In this document: one piece after another, positions 9,673 through 18,606 of the stretch | Layout: each line of letters begins with the position of its first letter | How positions within the stretch are numbered: the stretch's first letter is position 1 | DNA from: Mameliella sp. MMSF_3455 | GTDB lineage: Bacteria; Pseudomonadota; Alphaproteobacteria; Rhodobacterales; Rhodobacteraceae | Reading direction: 5' to 3' | Length of the DNA: 64,000 nt | NCBI RefSeq assembly: GCF_030733205.1 | Contig: NZ_JASHJL010000017.1 | Span: 48,742-112,741 of the forward strand | Translations under genes and position numbers: made by a program | Notes under the pieces: model-generated | Seen by the model: the letters and a program-made list of their open reading frames with translations, nothing else | The model's database searches: none | What the model was told of the DNA's origin: nothing

Positions 9673-11472
9673 TCAGCTCAGGTGGTGGACTTCCTGCAAC
9701 CCGTAGACGGGCGTCGGGATGCCTTCCATCCGGGCCTTGATCTGCAGCGCAAGGTACTGCGAATAGTGGCGCGACTGGTGCAGGTTGCCGCCATGCATCC
9801 ACAGCCCCTCGACCTGCGTCGGCTTCCACATGTTGCGCTGTTCGCCCTCCCATGGGCCCGGATCCTTGGTGGTGTCCGAGCCGAGACCCCAGCACTTGCC
9901 AAGCTGATCGGCCTTGTCCTGACCCATCAGGTCCGCGACCCAGCCGTTCATCGAGTTGTAGCCGGTGGCATAGACCACGAGATCCGCGTCCAGGTGCGTG
10001 CCATCGTCGAGGATCACGCCTGTCTCGTCCAGTTCGACAACCTGTCCACGCTTCAGCTTGATCTCGCCGTCGATGATCAGCTGGCTGGCGCCGATGTCGA
10101 TGTAATAGCCCGAGCCGCGCCGCAGGTACTTCATGAACAGACCCGATCCGTCATCGCCCCAGTCCAGCCAGAAGCCGGCCTTTTCCAGCCCCTCGTAGAA
10201 GTCCGCGTCGCGTTTCTTCATCTCTTCGTAGGCCGGGATCTGGAATTCATGCATGATCCGGTAGGGCAGCGAGGCAAATATCAGGTCCGCCTTTTCCGTG
10301 GTCATGCCATTGGCGACCGCCTCTTCCGAGTAGAGCGCGCCAAGCCCCACCTCCATCAGCGTGTCGGACTTCACGATATGGGTCGAGGACCGCTGAACCA
10401 TCGTCACGTCCGCGTCGTGTTCCCAGAGCGCGGCGCAGATGTCATGGGCCGAGTTGTTCGAACCGACCACGACGACCTTCTTGCCGATCCACTGGTCGGG
10501 GCCCTCATGTTCCGAGGAGTGCTGCTGCACACCCTTGAACCTGTCCATGCCGGGAAACTCGGGCATCCGCTTCTTGCCCGACATGCCGGTCGCCATGATA
10601 AGCTGTTTCGGCTTCAGCACCACTTCCTCGCCGTCGCGGTCGACGGTGACGGTCCATTCCTTGGTCTCGTCGTCCCAGGTCGCGGATTGGGCGGTGGTGC
10701 GGGTCCAGTAGTTCAACTCCATCACCTTGGTGTAGAACTCCAGCCAGTCGCCGATCTTGTCCTTGGGGCTGAACACGGGCCAGTTGTCGGGGAACTTGAT
10801 GTAGGGCAGGTGATCGTACCAGACCGGGTCATGCAGGCAGAGCGACTTGTACCGCTTGCGCCAGCTGTCGCCGGGGCGATCGTTGCGTTCCACGATGATC
10901 GTCGGCACGCCAAGCTGACGCAGGCGCGCGCCCATCGCGATGCCGCCCTGTCCGCCGCCGATGATCAGGCAATAGGGCTGGGTCGCATAACCCAGTTCCG
11001 CCTCTTCCTTCTCGCGCTCTTCCTTCCAGGTCGTCCGGTTCTTGCTGGCACCGTGCTTGGCCCCCATCGGCCGATTGAAGCCTTTCGGTTCCTCGTGGCC
11101 TTTCAGTTCGGCCATCGTTGTCAGCAGAGTCCAGATCCTGCCATCCCTGAGCCGCATCAGGCCGTAGCCCCGCGCAACCTCGGTCTCGAACTCGATCCAG
11201 GCGGTGGTGACGCCGTCCGCTTCGGTCGGCAGCTCCCCCTCTGCCAGTTTCCAACCCGAGGGCTTGGTCGTCGCCAACTGGTGGCGCAGCATGTCGGCCA
11301 CGCCGTCCTTGCCCTCGACCGTCTTGAGGTTCCAGGTAAAGCTGACCAGGTCACGCCAGTAGCAGTCGTCCTGGAACAGCGCCGTCGCGGCCTCGATATC
11401 GCCATTCTCCAGCGCGGCGCCGAACGCGTCCAGCATTGCCTGCGTCTGGTCCGTCAATGTCGTGTCGAGCAT
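9673..11472 (-). CDS. SnoaL-like domain fused to flavin-containing monooxygenase
   Basis: 599-residue two-domain protein. Residues 1-110 resemble a SnoaL/NTF2 fold. From about residue 165 comes a class B flavin monooxygenase: FAD motif (IIGGGQGGIAMGARL), the FMO/BVMO-like FKGVQQHSSEH motif, an NADPH site (VVVVGSNNSAHDI) and the C-terminal DLVVYATGYNSMNG. This architecture occurs in YUCCA/FMO-like proteins that oxygenate ketones or N/S centres. GGGAGG precedes the ATG. It is divergent from nothing but lies just downstream of its likely regulator; substrate unknown. Confidence 0.88.
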   Translation of the reverse strand: MLDTTLTDQTQAMLDAFGAALENGDIEAATALFQDDCYWRDLVSFTWNLKTVEGKDGVADMLRHQLATTKPSGWKLAEGELPTEADGVTTAWIEFETEVARGYGLMRLRDGRIWTLLTTMAELKGHEEPKGFNRPMGAKHGASKNRTTWKEEREKEEAELGYATQPYCLIIGGGQGGIAMGARLRQLGVPTIIVERNDRPGDSWRKRYKSLCLHDPVWYDHLPYIKFPDNWPVFSPKDKIGDWLEFYTKVMELNYWTRTTAQSATWDDETKEWTVTVDRDGEEVVLKPKQLIMATGMSGKKRMPEFPGMDRFKGVQQHSSEHEGPDQWIGKKVVVVGSNNSAHDICAALWEHDADVTMVQRSSTHIVKSDTLMEVGLGALYSEEAVANGMTTEKADLIFASLPYRIMHEFQIPAYEEMKKRDADFYEGLEKAGFWLDWGDDGSGLFMKYLRRGSGYYIDIGASQLIIDGEIKLKRGQVVELDETGVILDDGTHLDADLVVYATGYNSMNGWVADLMGQDKADQLGKCWGLGSDTTKDPGPWEGEQRNMWKPTQVEGLWMHGGNLHQSRHYSQYLALQIKARMEGIPTPVYGLQEVHHLS

Positions 11473-11584
11473 GATTTCCTCCCATTGCCCAAACTTGGAT
11501 GGCGGCAGTCTGGGCGAAACCCGTCGATCCGATCCAGCGTCGGGGCGGGGATTGCGGCCTCGTGGATGAAATTTCAGCCCGGCC

Positions 11585-11623
11585 CGTTGCGCGCGCAACG
11601 TCGCGCAACACCACCGTTGCAAC
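11585..11623. promoter_or_regulatory. Cluster of GTTGC/GCAAC inverted repeats (regulator binding array)
   Basis: A 16-base perfect palindrome CGTTGCGCGCGCAACG (11585-11600) followed by GCGCAAC and GTTGCAAC, giving at least five GTTGC/GCAAC half-sites in 39 bases. It lies just downstream of the regulator gene stop and about 110 bases upstream of the monooxygenase ATG, a suitable place for an upstream activating site of the adjacent AcoR-like regulator. No convincing sigma54 -24/-12 promoter is visible nearby. Confidence 0.55.
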
Positions 11624-11629
11624 CGGCCA

Positions 11630-13369
11630 TCATGCCGGCGGCGTCAATCCCGACTTTCGCACACGGCGCAGCACGGTCGAGCGGTTCACGCCCATGCGCC
11701 GGGCTGCCCGAGCCATGTTCCAGCCACAGGCATCCAGAATCGCTTCGAGGTCATCTTCGGGCGTCGGCGGCGTGATCCGGGCGGGCAGGTCCGGCAGATC
11801 CACGACCTCCCCGTCGCAGAGCGAGACCGCCGTATCCAGCGTCGACTGCAGTTCACGGATATTGCCCGGCCAGTCGCGTCCGGCCAGTTCCGCGCGGGCC
11901 GCCGGCGAAAGCTGCAGCTCTCCCGCGGTGCGCCGTCGCAAGAGCCGCTCGATCAGCCAATCCACGTCGCTGCGCAGGCGCAGGGGCGGCAGATCCAGTA
12001 CGGCGCCAACGGTTCGGAAATGCAGATCCTCGCGCAGACCGGTCGCGCCGGGGACGGTCACCTGCCGGTCGCGGGCAGAGGCGATCACGCGCAGGTCCTC
12101 GCGCCGGTCCAGAAGCGTCAGCAGAGCGCCCTGCGCCGCTTCGTCCAGGTCCTCGACGCCTTTCAGGAACAGCGTCCCGGCCTTGGCCTCTTCGAGAGCA
12201 ACAACGGTTTCGGGACGCAACCCGGCGCAGCGCAGGGCGTGGAAGCCGCGCGGCGGTCCTCCGGCGACATGGATGGCGCGCGCCAGCGTTTCCTTGCCCG
12301 TGCCGGTTTCGCCCAAAAGCAGCACCGGCATCTTGCCTGATGCCAGCCGGGCGGCCTTTTGCAGAAGCGCCTGCATCGCCGGGTCCTGTCCGGCCAGACC
12401 GGCAAAACATTCCGGCGTCTGCGGTGGTGCGTTGCGCATTGGGCGGCGCACGGTCTGCGGCGCGATGGCATGGCCGAACAGCCCGCGCCCGTCGCGCAGG
12501 TGCAGCACCCGGTCCTCTGTCGGGCGCCCGCGCATCAAGTCCGGCAGATCGTCGACGCCAAGGTGCAGCAGACTGTCGATGCGCTGACCGATCAGGCTGT
12601 CCGTGCCCTCGGGCGCAAGGCAGGCCTGCGCGCCATGCGTCATGCCGACGATGCGCCCCGACCCGTCGAGCGCCACGGCGGCTTCGGGATCGACCTCCAG
12701 AAACTCGGGCGAGGTGGAGAACCGCAGCACCCAGTCGCTGCGCGTCATGGCCATCAGGTTTGCCATCTCGATCCGCCGGGCAGAGGCCCGGACAAGGTTC
12801 ATTGCAAGGTTCTGGCTGGATTTCGGGCTGGGCGAGCGCAGAAGGGAGATATCCAATACTGCCGTCAGTTGTCCGCAGGTGTCGTAGATCGGGGCCGAGG
12901 TACAGGACAGCGGCGTATGCGCCAGGCCAAAGTGATCGCCCTGGTGAATGGTCACCGCCTCGCCCGTCACGATGCATGACCCCACACCGCAGGTGCCGGC
13001 CAGGTCCTCGGACCAGTCCGAGCCCAGCGTCAGCCCGGCCCGGCGCAGGTCGTCCTCGAACCTGGGATCGCCAAAGAAGTCGACGCAGACACCCTTGGCG
13101 TCGGCCAGCAGAAGTACGTAGTTCTGTCCGGCCACCTGCCGGAACAGCGCCCGCAGTCCTGACCGCGCCGTGGCCACTAGCCGCTCGGCCTGTTCGCGGT
13201 GTTCGCGCAGTTGCGACGCGGGCACGATATGGGCCGGATCGGGCCGGGTCGGGTCCATGCCATAGGTTTCGATGCAGCGGCGCCAACTGTCGGCCACCAG
13301 CGCGTCGCGTCCCGTTTCCTGACCGCGCAAGACCCTGTCGATTTCCGTCACATGCTCCAGATCGCTCAT
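11630..13369 (-). CDS. AcoR-like transcription regulator with degenerate AAA+ domain
   Basis: 579-residue regulator with an N-terminal GAF-type sensor region (DSWRRCIETYGMDP, then GVGSCIVTGEAVTIHQGDHF), an AAA+ domain and a C-terminal Fis-type HTH (ACGWNMARAARRMGVNRST). Walker A is intact (GETGTGKE, about residues 353-360). The GAFTGA loop that contacts sigma54 is absent, and Walker B reads AGTLFLKGVEDL instead of the usual FLDEIGD, so the catalytic acids are lost. It therefore probably acts without sigma54, in the way TyrR-type proteins do. GGGGAGG precedes the ATG. It is divergent from the ThDP-enzyme gene. Confidence 0.88.
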   Translation of the reverse strand: MSDLEHVTEIDRVLRGQETGRDALVADSWRRCIETYGMDPTRPDPAHIVPASQLREHREQAERLVATARSGLRALFRQVAGQNYVLLLADAKGVCVDFFGDPRFEDDLRRAGLTLGSDWSEDLAGTCGVGSCIVTGEAVTIHQGDHFGLAHTPLSCTSAPIYDTCGQLTAVLDISLLRSPSPKSSQNLAMNLVRASARRIEMANLMAMTRSDWVLRFSTSPEFLEVDPEAAVALDGSGRIVGMTHGAQACLAPEGTDSLIGQRIDSLLHLGVDDLPDLMRGRPTEDRVLHLRDGRGLFGHAIAPQTVRRPMRNAPPQTPECFAGLAGQDPAMQALLQKAARLASGKMPVLLLGETGTGKETLARAIHVAGGPPRGFHALRCAGLRPETVVALEEAKAGTLFLKGVEDLDEAAQGALLTLLDRREDLRVIASARDRQVTVPGATGLREDLHFRTVGAVLDLPPLRLRSDVDWLIERLLRRRTAGELQLSPAARAELAGRDWPGNIRELQSTLDTAVSLCDGEVVDLPDLPARITPPTPEDDLEAILDACGWNMARAARRMGVNRSTVLRRVRKSGLTPPA

Positions 13370-13565
13370 GGTTCTCCTCCCCAGGATTGCCGGGCAGTCT
13401 AGCAATGCGGGGGCGGCGGATCACCCGTTTTCCCCGCCGCGCGCGCCGACGGAGCACCGACCAAAGTCGCAGGCCATTGACATCCGGGGCCGGTTCTAGA
13501 GGTGTGTGCACCTAGACGGGTGTCGCCTCGGCAGGGGCGCAAGCGCCGCGAAAGAGGGATGGACG

Positions 13566-15239
13566 ATGACACGACATGGCGGACAATTGCTGGTGGACAG
13601 CCTGGTGGCGCTGGGCGCGACGCGGGCTTTCGGTGTTCCGGGCGAAAGCTATCTGGCGGTGCTGGACGGGCTGCATGATACGGCAGGCAGGCTGGACTTC
13701 GTCAATTGCCGAAACGAGGGCGGCGCCGCCTTTATGGCTGCCGCCTGGGGCAAGCTGACCGGTCAGCCCGGCATCTGCATGGTCACGCGCGGGCCGGGCG
13801 CCACCAATGCCTCGATCGGGGTGCACACCGCGATGCAGGACAGCTCGCCAATGATCATGCTCGTGGGCCAGATCGGCACCGACATGCGCGGGCGCGAGGC
13901 CTTCCAGGAGGTGGATTACCGTGCGGTCTACGGCACGATGGTCAAATGGGCGGTCGAGATCGACAATGTCGACCGCATCCCCGAGATCCTCGCCCGGGCC
14001 TGGAAGACCGCCACGACCGGGCGGCCCGGCCCCGTCGTCATCGCATTGCCCGAGGACATGTTGAGCAGCCGGACAGAGGCCGCGCCGCTGGCCGGTCCTG
14101 CCGAATATCCCGAACCGATGCCCGCGCCGCAGACCGTGCAGAAGGCGCGGGCGATCCTGGCCGAGGCAAAGCGGCCGCTGATCCTGTATGGCGGCTGCAA
14201 CTGGACGCGTTCGGGCTCGGAGGCCCTGCAGAGATTTGCGGAAGGCTCGGACATTCCGGTGGTCTCGGTCTTCCGCTACCAGGACATGTTCGACAATTTC
14301 TCTCGCTGTTTCTGCGGTGAGGCCGGGGTGGGCATGACGCCGGGCGTGCGCAAGCTGATCACCGAGGCGGACGTGATCCTGGCGGTGAACAACCGTTTCG
14401 GCGAGAATTCCACCGATGCCTGGACCCTGCTCGAGGTGCCGGTGCCGCATCAGCGGTTGATCCATGTGCACGGGTCCGACCTGGAACTGGGCAAGGTCTA
14501 CCAGCCCGAACTGGGTATTCACTGCGGCCCCAACGCCTTTGCCGAGGCGCTGGCGGAGGCGCCGGTGAGCGGCGACTGGGCCGACTGGCGGTCCGATGCC
14601 CGCGCCACATGGGAGGCCGGTTTCGAGCTGGGCGATCTGCCCAGCCCGGTGGACATGGGCAAGGTCAGCGCGCACCTGCGCGATCTGTTGCCAGACGATG
14701 CGATCCTGACCAACGGCGCAGGGAACTTCGCGGTCTGGCCGAACAAGTTCTACAAGTTCGGGCCTGACGCGCGCCTGTTGGCGCCGCAGTCGGGGGCGAT
14801 GGGCTATGGCGTTCCGGCGGCCATTGCCGCCAAGCTGAACGATCCCGCGCGCACGGTTGTGTGTTTCGCGGGTGATGGCGACTTCCAGATGAATTGCCAG
14901 GAACTGGCCACCGCCACCCAATACGGCGCGCAGCCCATCATCCTGATCCTTAACAACGGGATCTACGGAACGATCCGCGCCCACCAGGAACGTCACTATC
15001 CCACCCGGGTGTCGGGGACGGACATGGCTGTGAACCCGGATTTCAGCGCATTGGCGCGGGCCTACGGTTTTCATGGCGAACGGGTCGAAAGGACCGAGGA
15101 TTTCGCGGCTGCCTTCGACCGGGCGCTTGCCTCGCCGTCGGGCGCGGTGCTGGATCTGAACATCTCCCCCGAGGCGCTGACCCCGCGGGTCAGCCTGACG
15201 CAGATGCGCGAGGCGGCGCTGAAGGCGGGCAAGGGCTGA
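13566..15239 (+). CDS. Thiamine-diphosphate-dependent enzyme (acetolactate synthase/decarboxylase-like)
   Basis: 557-residue three-domain ThDP enzyme. The catalytic Glu51 sits in NCRNEGGAAFMA, the central domain contains YGGCNWTRSGSEAL, and the ThDP/Mg site is GDGDFQMNCQE...LILNNGIYG. The length and order match the acetolactate synthase/benzoylformate decarboxylase superfamily, but no regulatory subunit is nearby, so branched-chain synthesis is unlikely. Divergent from the AcoR-like regulator and followed by a VOC gene, it probably belongs to an inducible catabolic route for a 2-keto acid or acyloin. The ATG at 13566 follows GAGGGATGG. Confidence 0.88.
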   Translation: MTRHGGQLLVDSLVALGATRAFGVPGESYLAVLDGLHDTAGRLDFVNCRNEGGAAFMAAAWGKLTGQPGICMVTRGPGATNASIGVHTAMQDSSPMIMLVGQIGTDMRGREAFQEVDYRAVYGTMVKWAVEIDNVDRIPEILARAWKTATTGRPGPVVIALPEDMLSSRTEAAPLAGPAEYPEPMPAPQTVQKARAILAEAKRPLILYGGCNWTRSGSEALQRFAEGSDIPVVSVFRYQDMFDNFSRCFCGEAGVGMTPGVRKLITEADVILAVNNRFGENSTDAWTLLEVPVPHQRLIHVHGSDLELGKVYQPELGIHCGPNAFAEALAEAPVSGDWADWRSDARATWEAGFELGDLPSPVDMGKVSAHLRDLLPDDAILTNGAGNFAVWPNKFYKFGPDARLLAPQSGAMGYGVPAAIAAKLNDPARTVVCFAGDGDFQMNCQELATATQYGAQPIILILNNGIYGTIRAHQERHYPTRVSGTDMAVNPDFSALARAYGFHGERVERTEDFAAAFDRALASPSGAVLDLNISPEALTPRVSLTQMREAALKAGKG

Positions 15240-15258
15240 GGCCCCGCACAGACTTGGT

Positions 15259-15286
15259 GCGCCGGTTGAGGGTTTGAAACCGGCGC
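15259..15286 (+). terminator. Stem-loop after the ThDP-enzyme gene
   Basis: A 9-base perfect stem (GCGCCGGTT / AACCGGCGC) with a 10-base loop, 19 bases after the stop, followed by CTCTTG. Only a weak U tract, so it may terminate partially before the VOC gene. Confidence 0.5.
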
Positions 15287-15312
15287 CTCTTGCCCCATCC
15301 TTGGATCAAGCG

Positions 15313-15330
15313 GGGCCGCATTTGCGGCCC
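15313..15330. repeat. Perfect palindrome upstream of the VOC gene
   Basis: GGGCCGCA-TT-TGCGGCCC, an 8-base inverted repeat with a 2-base centre lying 24 bases before the VOC start codon. It could be an operator or, in RNA, a hairpin upstream of the ribosome-binding site. Confidence 0.35.
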
Positions 15331-15354
15331 GGTGGTCCAGAGCGGGGAGGAAAC

Positions 15355-15954
15355 ATGAGCCAACCAGACGAGATCCGCAAGATCCAGACGCAGGGTGTCC
15401 ATCACATCACCCTGACCGGCGCCGACAGGCAGACGTCCATCGATTTCTGGGAGGGCGTTCTGGGCATGCCTTTCATCTTTGACCAGCCGAACCTCGACGA
15501 CCCGGACGAGGGGCACCTCTATTTCGACCCGGGCGACGGGCGGCTGATCACCATCTTCACCAACGAGAGCCGCACCCCCGATCCGGCACGCACGCCGACC
15601 GAACCGGGCTGCGTGCATCACCTCGCCTTCAATGTCAGCCAGGCGAGCTTCTGGCAGGCGGCGAAGCGGTTGGAGGCGCGAGGGATCAAGCATTCCGGCC
15701 CCAAGGATCGCGGGTTCATGGACTCGATCTATTTCACCGATCCGATGGGCCTTCTGATCGAACTGGCCAGCTACCGGTTCGAGCCGCCCGAGGGCTGCCG
15801 CCATGCCGACGTGATGATCGAGGCGCACCGCATCCGCGTGGCGCGCGGCGACCACCACATCGACCGTGAGCACCTGGCCGATGCCATCGAACTGCTGGTC
15901 GAACGGCGCCACCAATCCTTGTCCGCCGATCGCGCGGCGAAGAACCCGTACTGA
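15355..15954 (+). CDS. VOC (glyoxalase/extradiol dioxygenase fold) protein
   Basis: 199 residues with two beta-alpha-beta-beta-beta modules. The first begins GVHHITLTGADRQTSIDFWE and the second GCVHHLAFNVSQASFWQAA, with the closing metal-ligand Glu in DPMGLLIELASYRF. These supply the His/His/Glu metal site usual for the vicinal oxygen chelate fold; it could be a ring-cleaving dioxygenase, a lyase or an isomerase. GGGGAGG precedes the ATG. Neighbouring ThDP enzyme and flavin hydroxylases favour a catabolic role. Confidence 0.85.
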   Translation: MSQPDEIRKIQTQGVHHITLTGADRQTSIDFWEGVLGMPFIFDQPNLDDPDEGHLYFDPGDGRLITIFTNESRTPDPARTPTEPGCVHHLAFNVSQASFWQAAKRLEARGIKHSGPKDRGFMDSIYFTDPMGLLIELASYRFEPPEGCRHADVMIEAHRIRVARGDHHIDREHLADAIELLVERRHQSLSADRAAKNPY

Positions 15955-16243
15955 AGAGGCGCGCGACCGCATCGGGGGAGGGCGTCCGCCCTTTGCTCCT
16001 CCGGCGGGACCCTGGCCAGGTTGACGCCGATTCAGCCCGCTGATGGGGTTGATGCCGCTGATTTTCTCGGCCATGCACCGGGCGGGCACCTCGTCGTCCC
16101 ATATGCTCATCTCGGTCGAGTCGTTGGACTGGACCGCCTGTTCCCCAAAATGTCCTTGGCCCTGCCGCCGAGGTTGAGTCCGCATTTCTTGAGATTCGCG
16201 ACCAGGTGGCGACGTTGAACGAACCCGGTGGAAAGCCCGCCCT
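15955..16243. other. Gap between convergent VOC and MarR genes
   Basis: About 290 bases with no plausible gene; the right end holds the terminator hairpin of the leftward MarR operon. Confidence 0.5.
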
Positions 16244-16267
16244 TCAGGACGTGTGAAGGGGGCGGGC
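16235..16267 (-). terminator. Hairpin overlapping the end of the MarR gene
   Basis: Minus-strand stem GCCCGCCC(C)CTTCA / TGAAGGGCGGGC, with one bulged base and a 7-base loop, followed by TTTCC. It overlaps the last codons and the stop of the MarR gene and probably ends the leftward MBL-hydroxylase-DUF2783-MarR operon. Confidence 0.5.
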
Positions 16268-16747
16268 CGCCATCGCCTCTGCCAAGGCCGCAAGCCCCCG
16301 TTCCAGCGCGGCCCGGTCCTCGGTGGACATGGCGCGCAGGATATCGTCCGAGCGTGCCTCGACCTGGGGCAGCACCTCGTCGAACAGCGCGCGGCCCTGT
16401 TCGGTGCAGGCGTAAAGGCGCAGGCGCCGGTCGTCCGGCGCGACGGCGCGGGTGATCAACCCCTTGTCCTCCAGCCGTTGCGAGGCGCGGCTGACCTGGA
16501 CCTTGTCGAGCGTCGAGCGGCGGCCAAGCTCCAGCGATGTCACCTGGTCCTCACCGGCCAGGAGGTACAAGAGCCGCCATTCCTCGCGGCTGAGGCCGAA
16601 CCGGCGTCCGTAGACCTCGACCAGGTTCCGAGAGAACCCTTCGGCGGCGACCGCGAGGCGATAGGGGAAAAAGCCCTCCAACTCCGTTCCCGGGACGGGC
16701 ACGGCGTCTGCCGCCGCGCTCTGCCGATCTGCCGCCGCGCCGGTCAT
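16244..16747 (-). CDS. MarR-family transcriptional regulator
   Basis: 167 residues with a winged HTH: GLSREEWRLLYLLAGEDQVT, then SLELGRRSTLDKVQVSRASQ as recognition helices and the wing DDRRLRLYACTEQG. It is the last gene of a leftward operon and overlaps the DUF2783 gene (ATGA). MarR proteins in such operons usually respond to the aromatic substrate. The 17-base palindrome at 18607-18623 inside the same operon is a candidate target. Confidence 0.9.
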   Translation of the reverse strand: MTGAAADRQSAAADAVPVPGTELEGFFPYRLAVAAEGFSRNLVEVYGRRFGLSREEWRLLYLLAGEDQVTSLELGRRSTLDKVQVSRASQRLEDKGLITRAVAPDDRRLRLYACTEQGRALFDEVLPQVEARSDDILRAMSTEDRAALERGLAALAEAMAARPLHTS

Positions 16748-16953
16748 GCGGTGGCCTCTTCCGCGGGCTTTGCGGCGGCTTGCAAGGCCGCGTTCAGAAC
16801 GTCGATGTTTCCGATCTGGTTGGCCAGGATCAGGATCAGGCGGGCATTCAGCGCCGCGCTTTCGTCATCCGACAGCCCGTCATGCGCGGCGATCAGCGCG
16901 GCATAGAAATCGTCGGGACGGTCGAGGTTCGGGGTCAGGGTCAGATCGGCCAT
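16744..16953 (-). CDS. DUF2783 small protein
   Basis: 69 residues, containing RPDDFYAALIAAHDGLSDDE and LILILANQIGN, which I recognise as the DUF2783 family. The function is unknown, but family members are found beside FAD-dependent aromatic hydroxylases, as here: it lies 3 bases after the hydroxylase stop and overlaps the MarR start. It may assist or regulate the hydroxylase. Confidence 0.8.
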   Translation of the reverse strand: MADLTLTPNLDRPDDFYAALIAAHDGLSDDESAALNARLILILANQIGNIDVLNAALQAAAKPAEEATA

Positions 16954-16956
16954 GTC

Positions 16957-18579
16957 TCACTCCAGTCCGATGGCGCGGCGCAGGGCGGCGCCGGTGGCGG
17001 TTTCGTCGAAGTTTTCCCAGCGCGTGGCGACATGCTGATCGGGGCGGATCAGGTAGACGCCCGACTTGGCCTCTCCCAGGTAACGCTCCGCCAGCGCGCC
17101 GCTGGCGTCATCACTGGCCGAGAGGGCGAGGCGGGTTACAGGCACGCCAGCCTCTTCCAGCGCATCTGGCGCTTCGGCGTCGATGGTCAGCAGGGTGAAG
17201 GTCCCGCCGAGGTGGTCCAGCAGGAACCCGCCCTTGAGCGGCGCATCGGGGCAGGGGCTGCCAACCCTGGTCCGGGCGGGGCCACCGGGCAGGGCGTCCG
17301 GCCCGTTCAGCGGCCCGCCATCGTAGACGCAGGGCACTGACAGGCGGCCCGAGTTCACCAGCGGCCGGGCGAATTCATATTGTTCCGCCAGGTCCAGCAC
17401 CGCGTTGCGGAACATGTGGCTGACCTTGGACTTGGGGGTGATGAAATCGGTGGATCGGGTGGAATTCAGGATGTTTTCATCGGCGCCGTGGATGCGTTCC
17501 CAGTCGTAGCTGTCCAGCAGGCTGTCGGGCGCCTTGCCGTCGATGACCATGCCCAGCTTCCAGCCGAGATTGTCCACGTCCTGCATGCCGCTGTTGGCGC
17601 CACGCGCGCCGAAGGGCGAGACCTGGTGCGCCGCGTCCCCGGCAAAGATCACCCGCCCATGCCGGAATTTCTTCATCCGCCGGCACTGGAAGGTATAGAT
17701 CGAGGTCCAGACGATCTCGTATTCGACATCGCCCAGCATGGCGTCCAGCCGGGCGCGCACGTTTTCTTCTTGCAACTCCTTCTTGCGATCCACGTCCCAG
17801 CCGATCTGGAAATCGACCCGCCAGACGCCATCGGGCTGCTTGTGCAAGAGGGTGGAGGCACCGGACTTGAAGTATGGTTCGAACCAGAACCAGCGTTCGG
17901 TCGGGAAATCATCGTTCACCATCTTGATGTCGGCGATCAGGAAACTGTCCTCGAAGACACGGCCCTCGAAATCCAGCCCCATCATGCCGCGCAGGGGCGA
18001 GGAGGCGCCGTCGCAACCGATCAGCCAGTCGGCCTCGATGGTATAGGGACCGTCGGGGGTGGTGATCTCCAGCGTGACGTGATCGTCGTGCACGGTGACA
18101 TTGTCGACCCGGTTCTTGCCGCGCAGCTCGATCGGTGCACCGGCGGCCTGCGCCTCGCGGACACGTTCGACGATGAAGCGCTCGAAATAGGGCTGTTGCA
18201 GGTTGATGAAGGCCGGGAACTTGTGGCCTTCCTCTGGCAGGAGGTTGAACTCGAACACCTTGCGGTCATCGTGAAAGACCTTGCCGAGGTTCCAGACCAC
18301 GCCCTTGTCCAGCATCGGCTGACCACAGCCGTAGCGGTCGGCGATTTCCAGGCTGCGCTTGGCGAAACAGATGGCGCGGCTGCCCTGTCCGATGCCCTCG
18401 TGATCGTCAAGAACGACAACCGGGATGCCCTGCAGGCCAAGGTCCAGCGCCGTCGCGACCCCGATGGGGCCGCCGCCCATGACCACCACCGGATGACGGA
18501 CCGGCGTTGCCGCGTCCTGGTCGGTGGAGCGTTCGTAGGGGTAGAGCTTGAAGGCGAGTTGATAGCGGTCGTGGATCAT
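16957..18579 (-). CDS. FAD-dependent aromatic hydroxylase (MhpA/PHBH class)
   Basis: 540-residue class A flavoprotein monooxygenase. It shows the ADP-binding motif (VVMGGGPIGVATALDLGL), the DG motif (IGCDGASSPLRGMMG) and the GD motif (VIFAGDAAHQVSPFGARGAN), plus a C-terminal thioredoxin-like extension as in MhpA. AAGGAGG lies 7 bases before the ATG. It is cotranscribed with an MBL protein upstream and DUF2783 and MarR downstream, next to the homogentisate genes. Inference: it may convert a hydroxyphenylacetate or similar phenol to a hydroquinone such as homogentisate. This is unproven. Confidence 0.9.
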   Translation of the reverse strand: MIHDRYQLAFKLYPYERSTDQDAATPVRHPVVVMGGGPIGVATALDLGLQGIPVVVLDDHEGIGQGSRAICFAKRSLEIADRYGCGQPMLDKGVVWNLGKVFHDDRKVFEFNLLPEEGHKFPAFINLQQPYFERFIVERVREAQAAGAPIELRGKNRVDNVTVHDDHVTLEITTPDGPYTIEADWLIGCDGASSPLRGMMGLDFEGRVFEDSFLIADIKMVNDDFPTERWFWFEPYFKSGASTLLHKQPDGVWRVDFQIGWDVDRKKELQEENVRARLDAMLGDVEYEIVWTSIYTFQCRRMKKFRHGRVIFAGDAAHQVSPFGARGANSGMQDVDNLGWKLGMVIDGKAPDSLLDSYDWERIHGADENILNSTRSTDFITPKSKVSHMFRNAVLDLAEQYEFARPLVNSGRLSVPCVYDGGPLNGPDALPGGPARTRVGSPCPDAPLKGGFLLDHLGGTFTLLTIDAEAPDALEEAGVPVTRLALSASDDASGALAERYLGEAKSGVYLIRPDQHVATRWENFDETATGAALRRAIGLE

Positions 18580-18606
18580 GTCGGTTCCTCCTTGTCCGAC
18601 GGGCAG

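Noticed and set aside
11473..11629. Sigma54 promoter in front of the SnoaL-monooxygenase
   Set aside because: No TGGCAC-N5-TTGC match could be found, and the adjacent regulator lacks the sigma54-contact loop.
9493..11775. 760-codon rightward open frame opposite the SnoaL-monooxygenase
   Set aside because: Its composition is His/Gln/Val-rich as expected of antisense frames; the leftward frame has intact FAD and NADPH motifs and a ribosome-binding site.
13512..15074. Leftward 520-codon frame opposite the ThDP enzyme
   Set aside because: Antisense shadow; the rightward frame carries all ThDP motifs.
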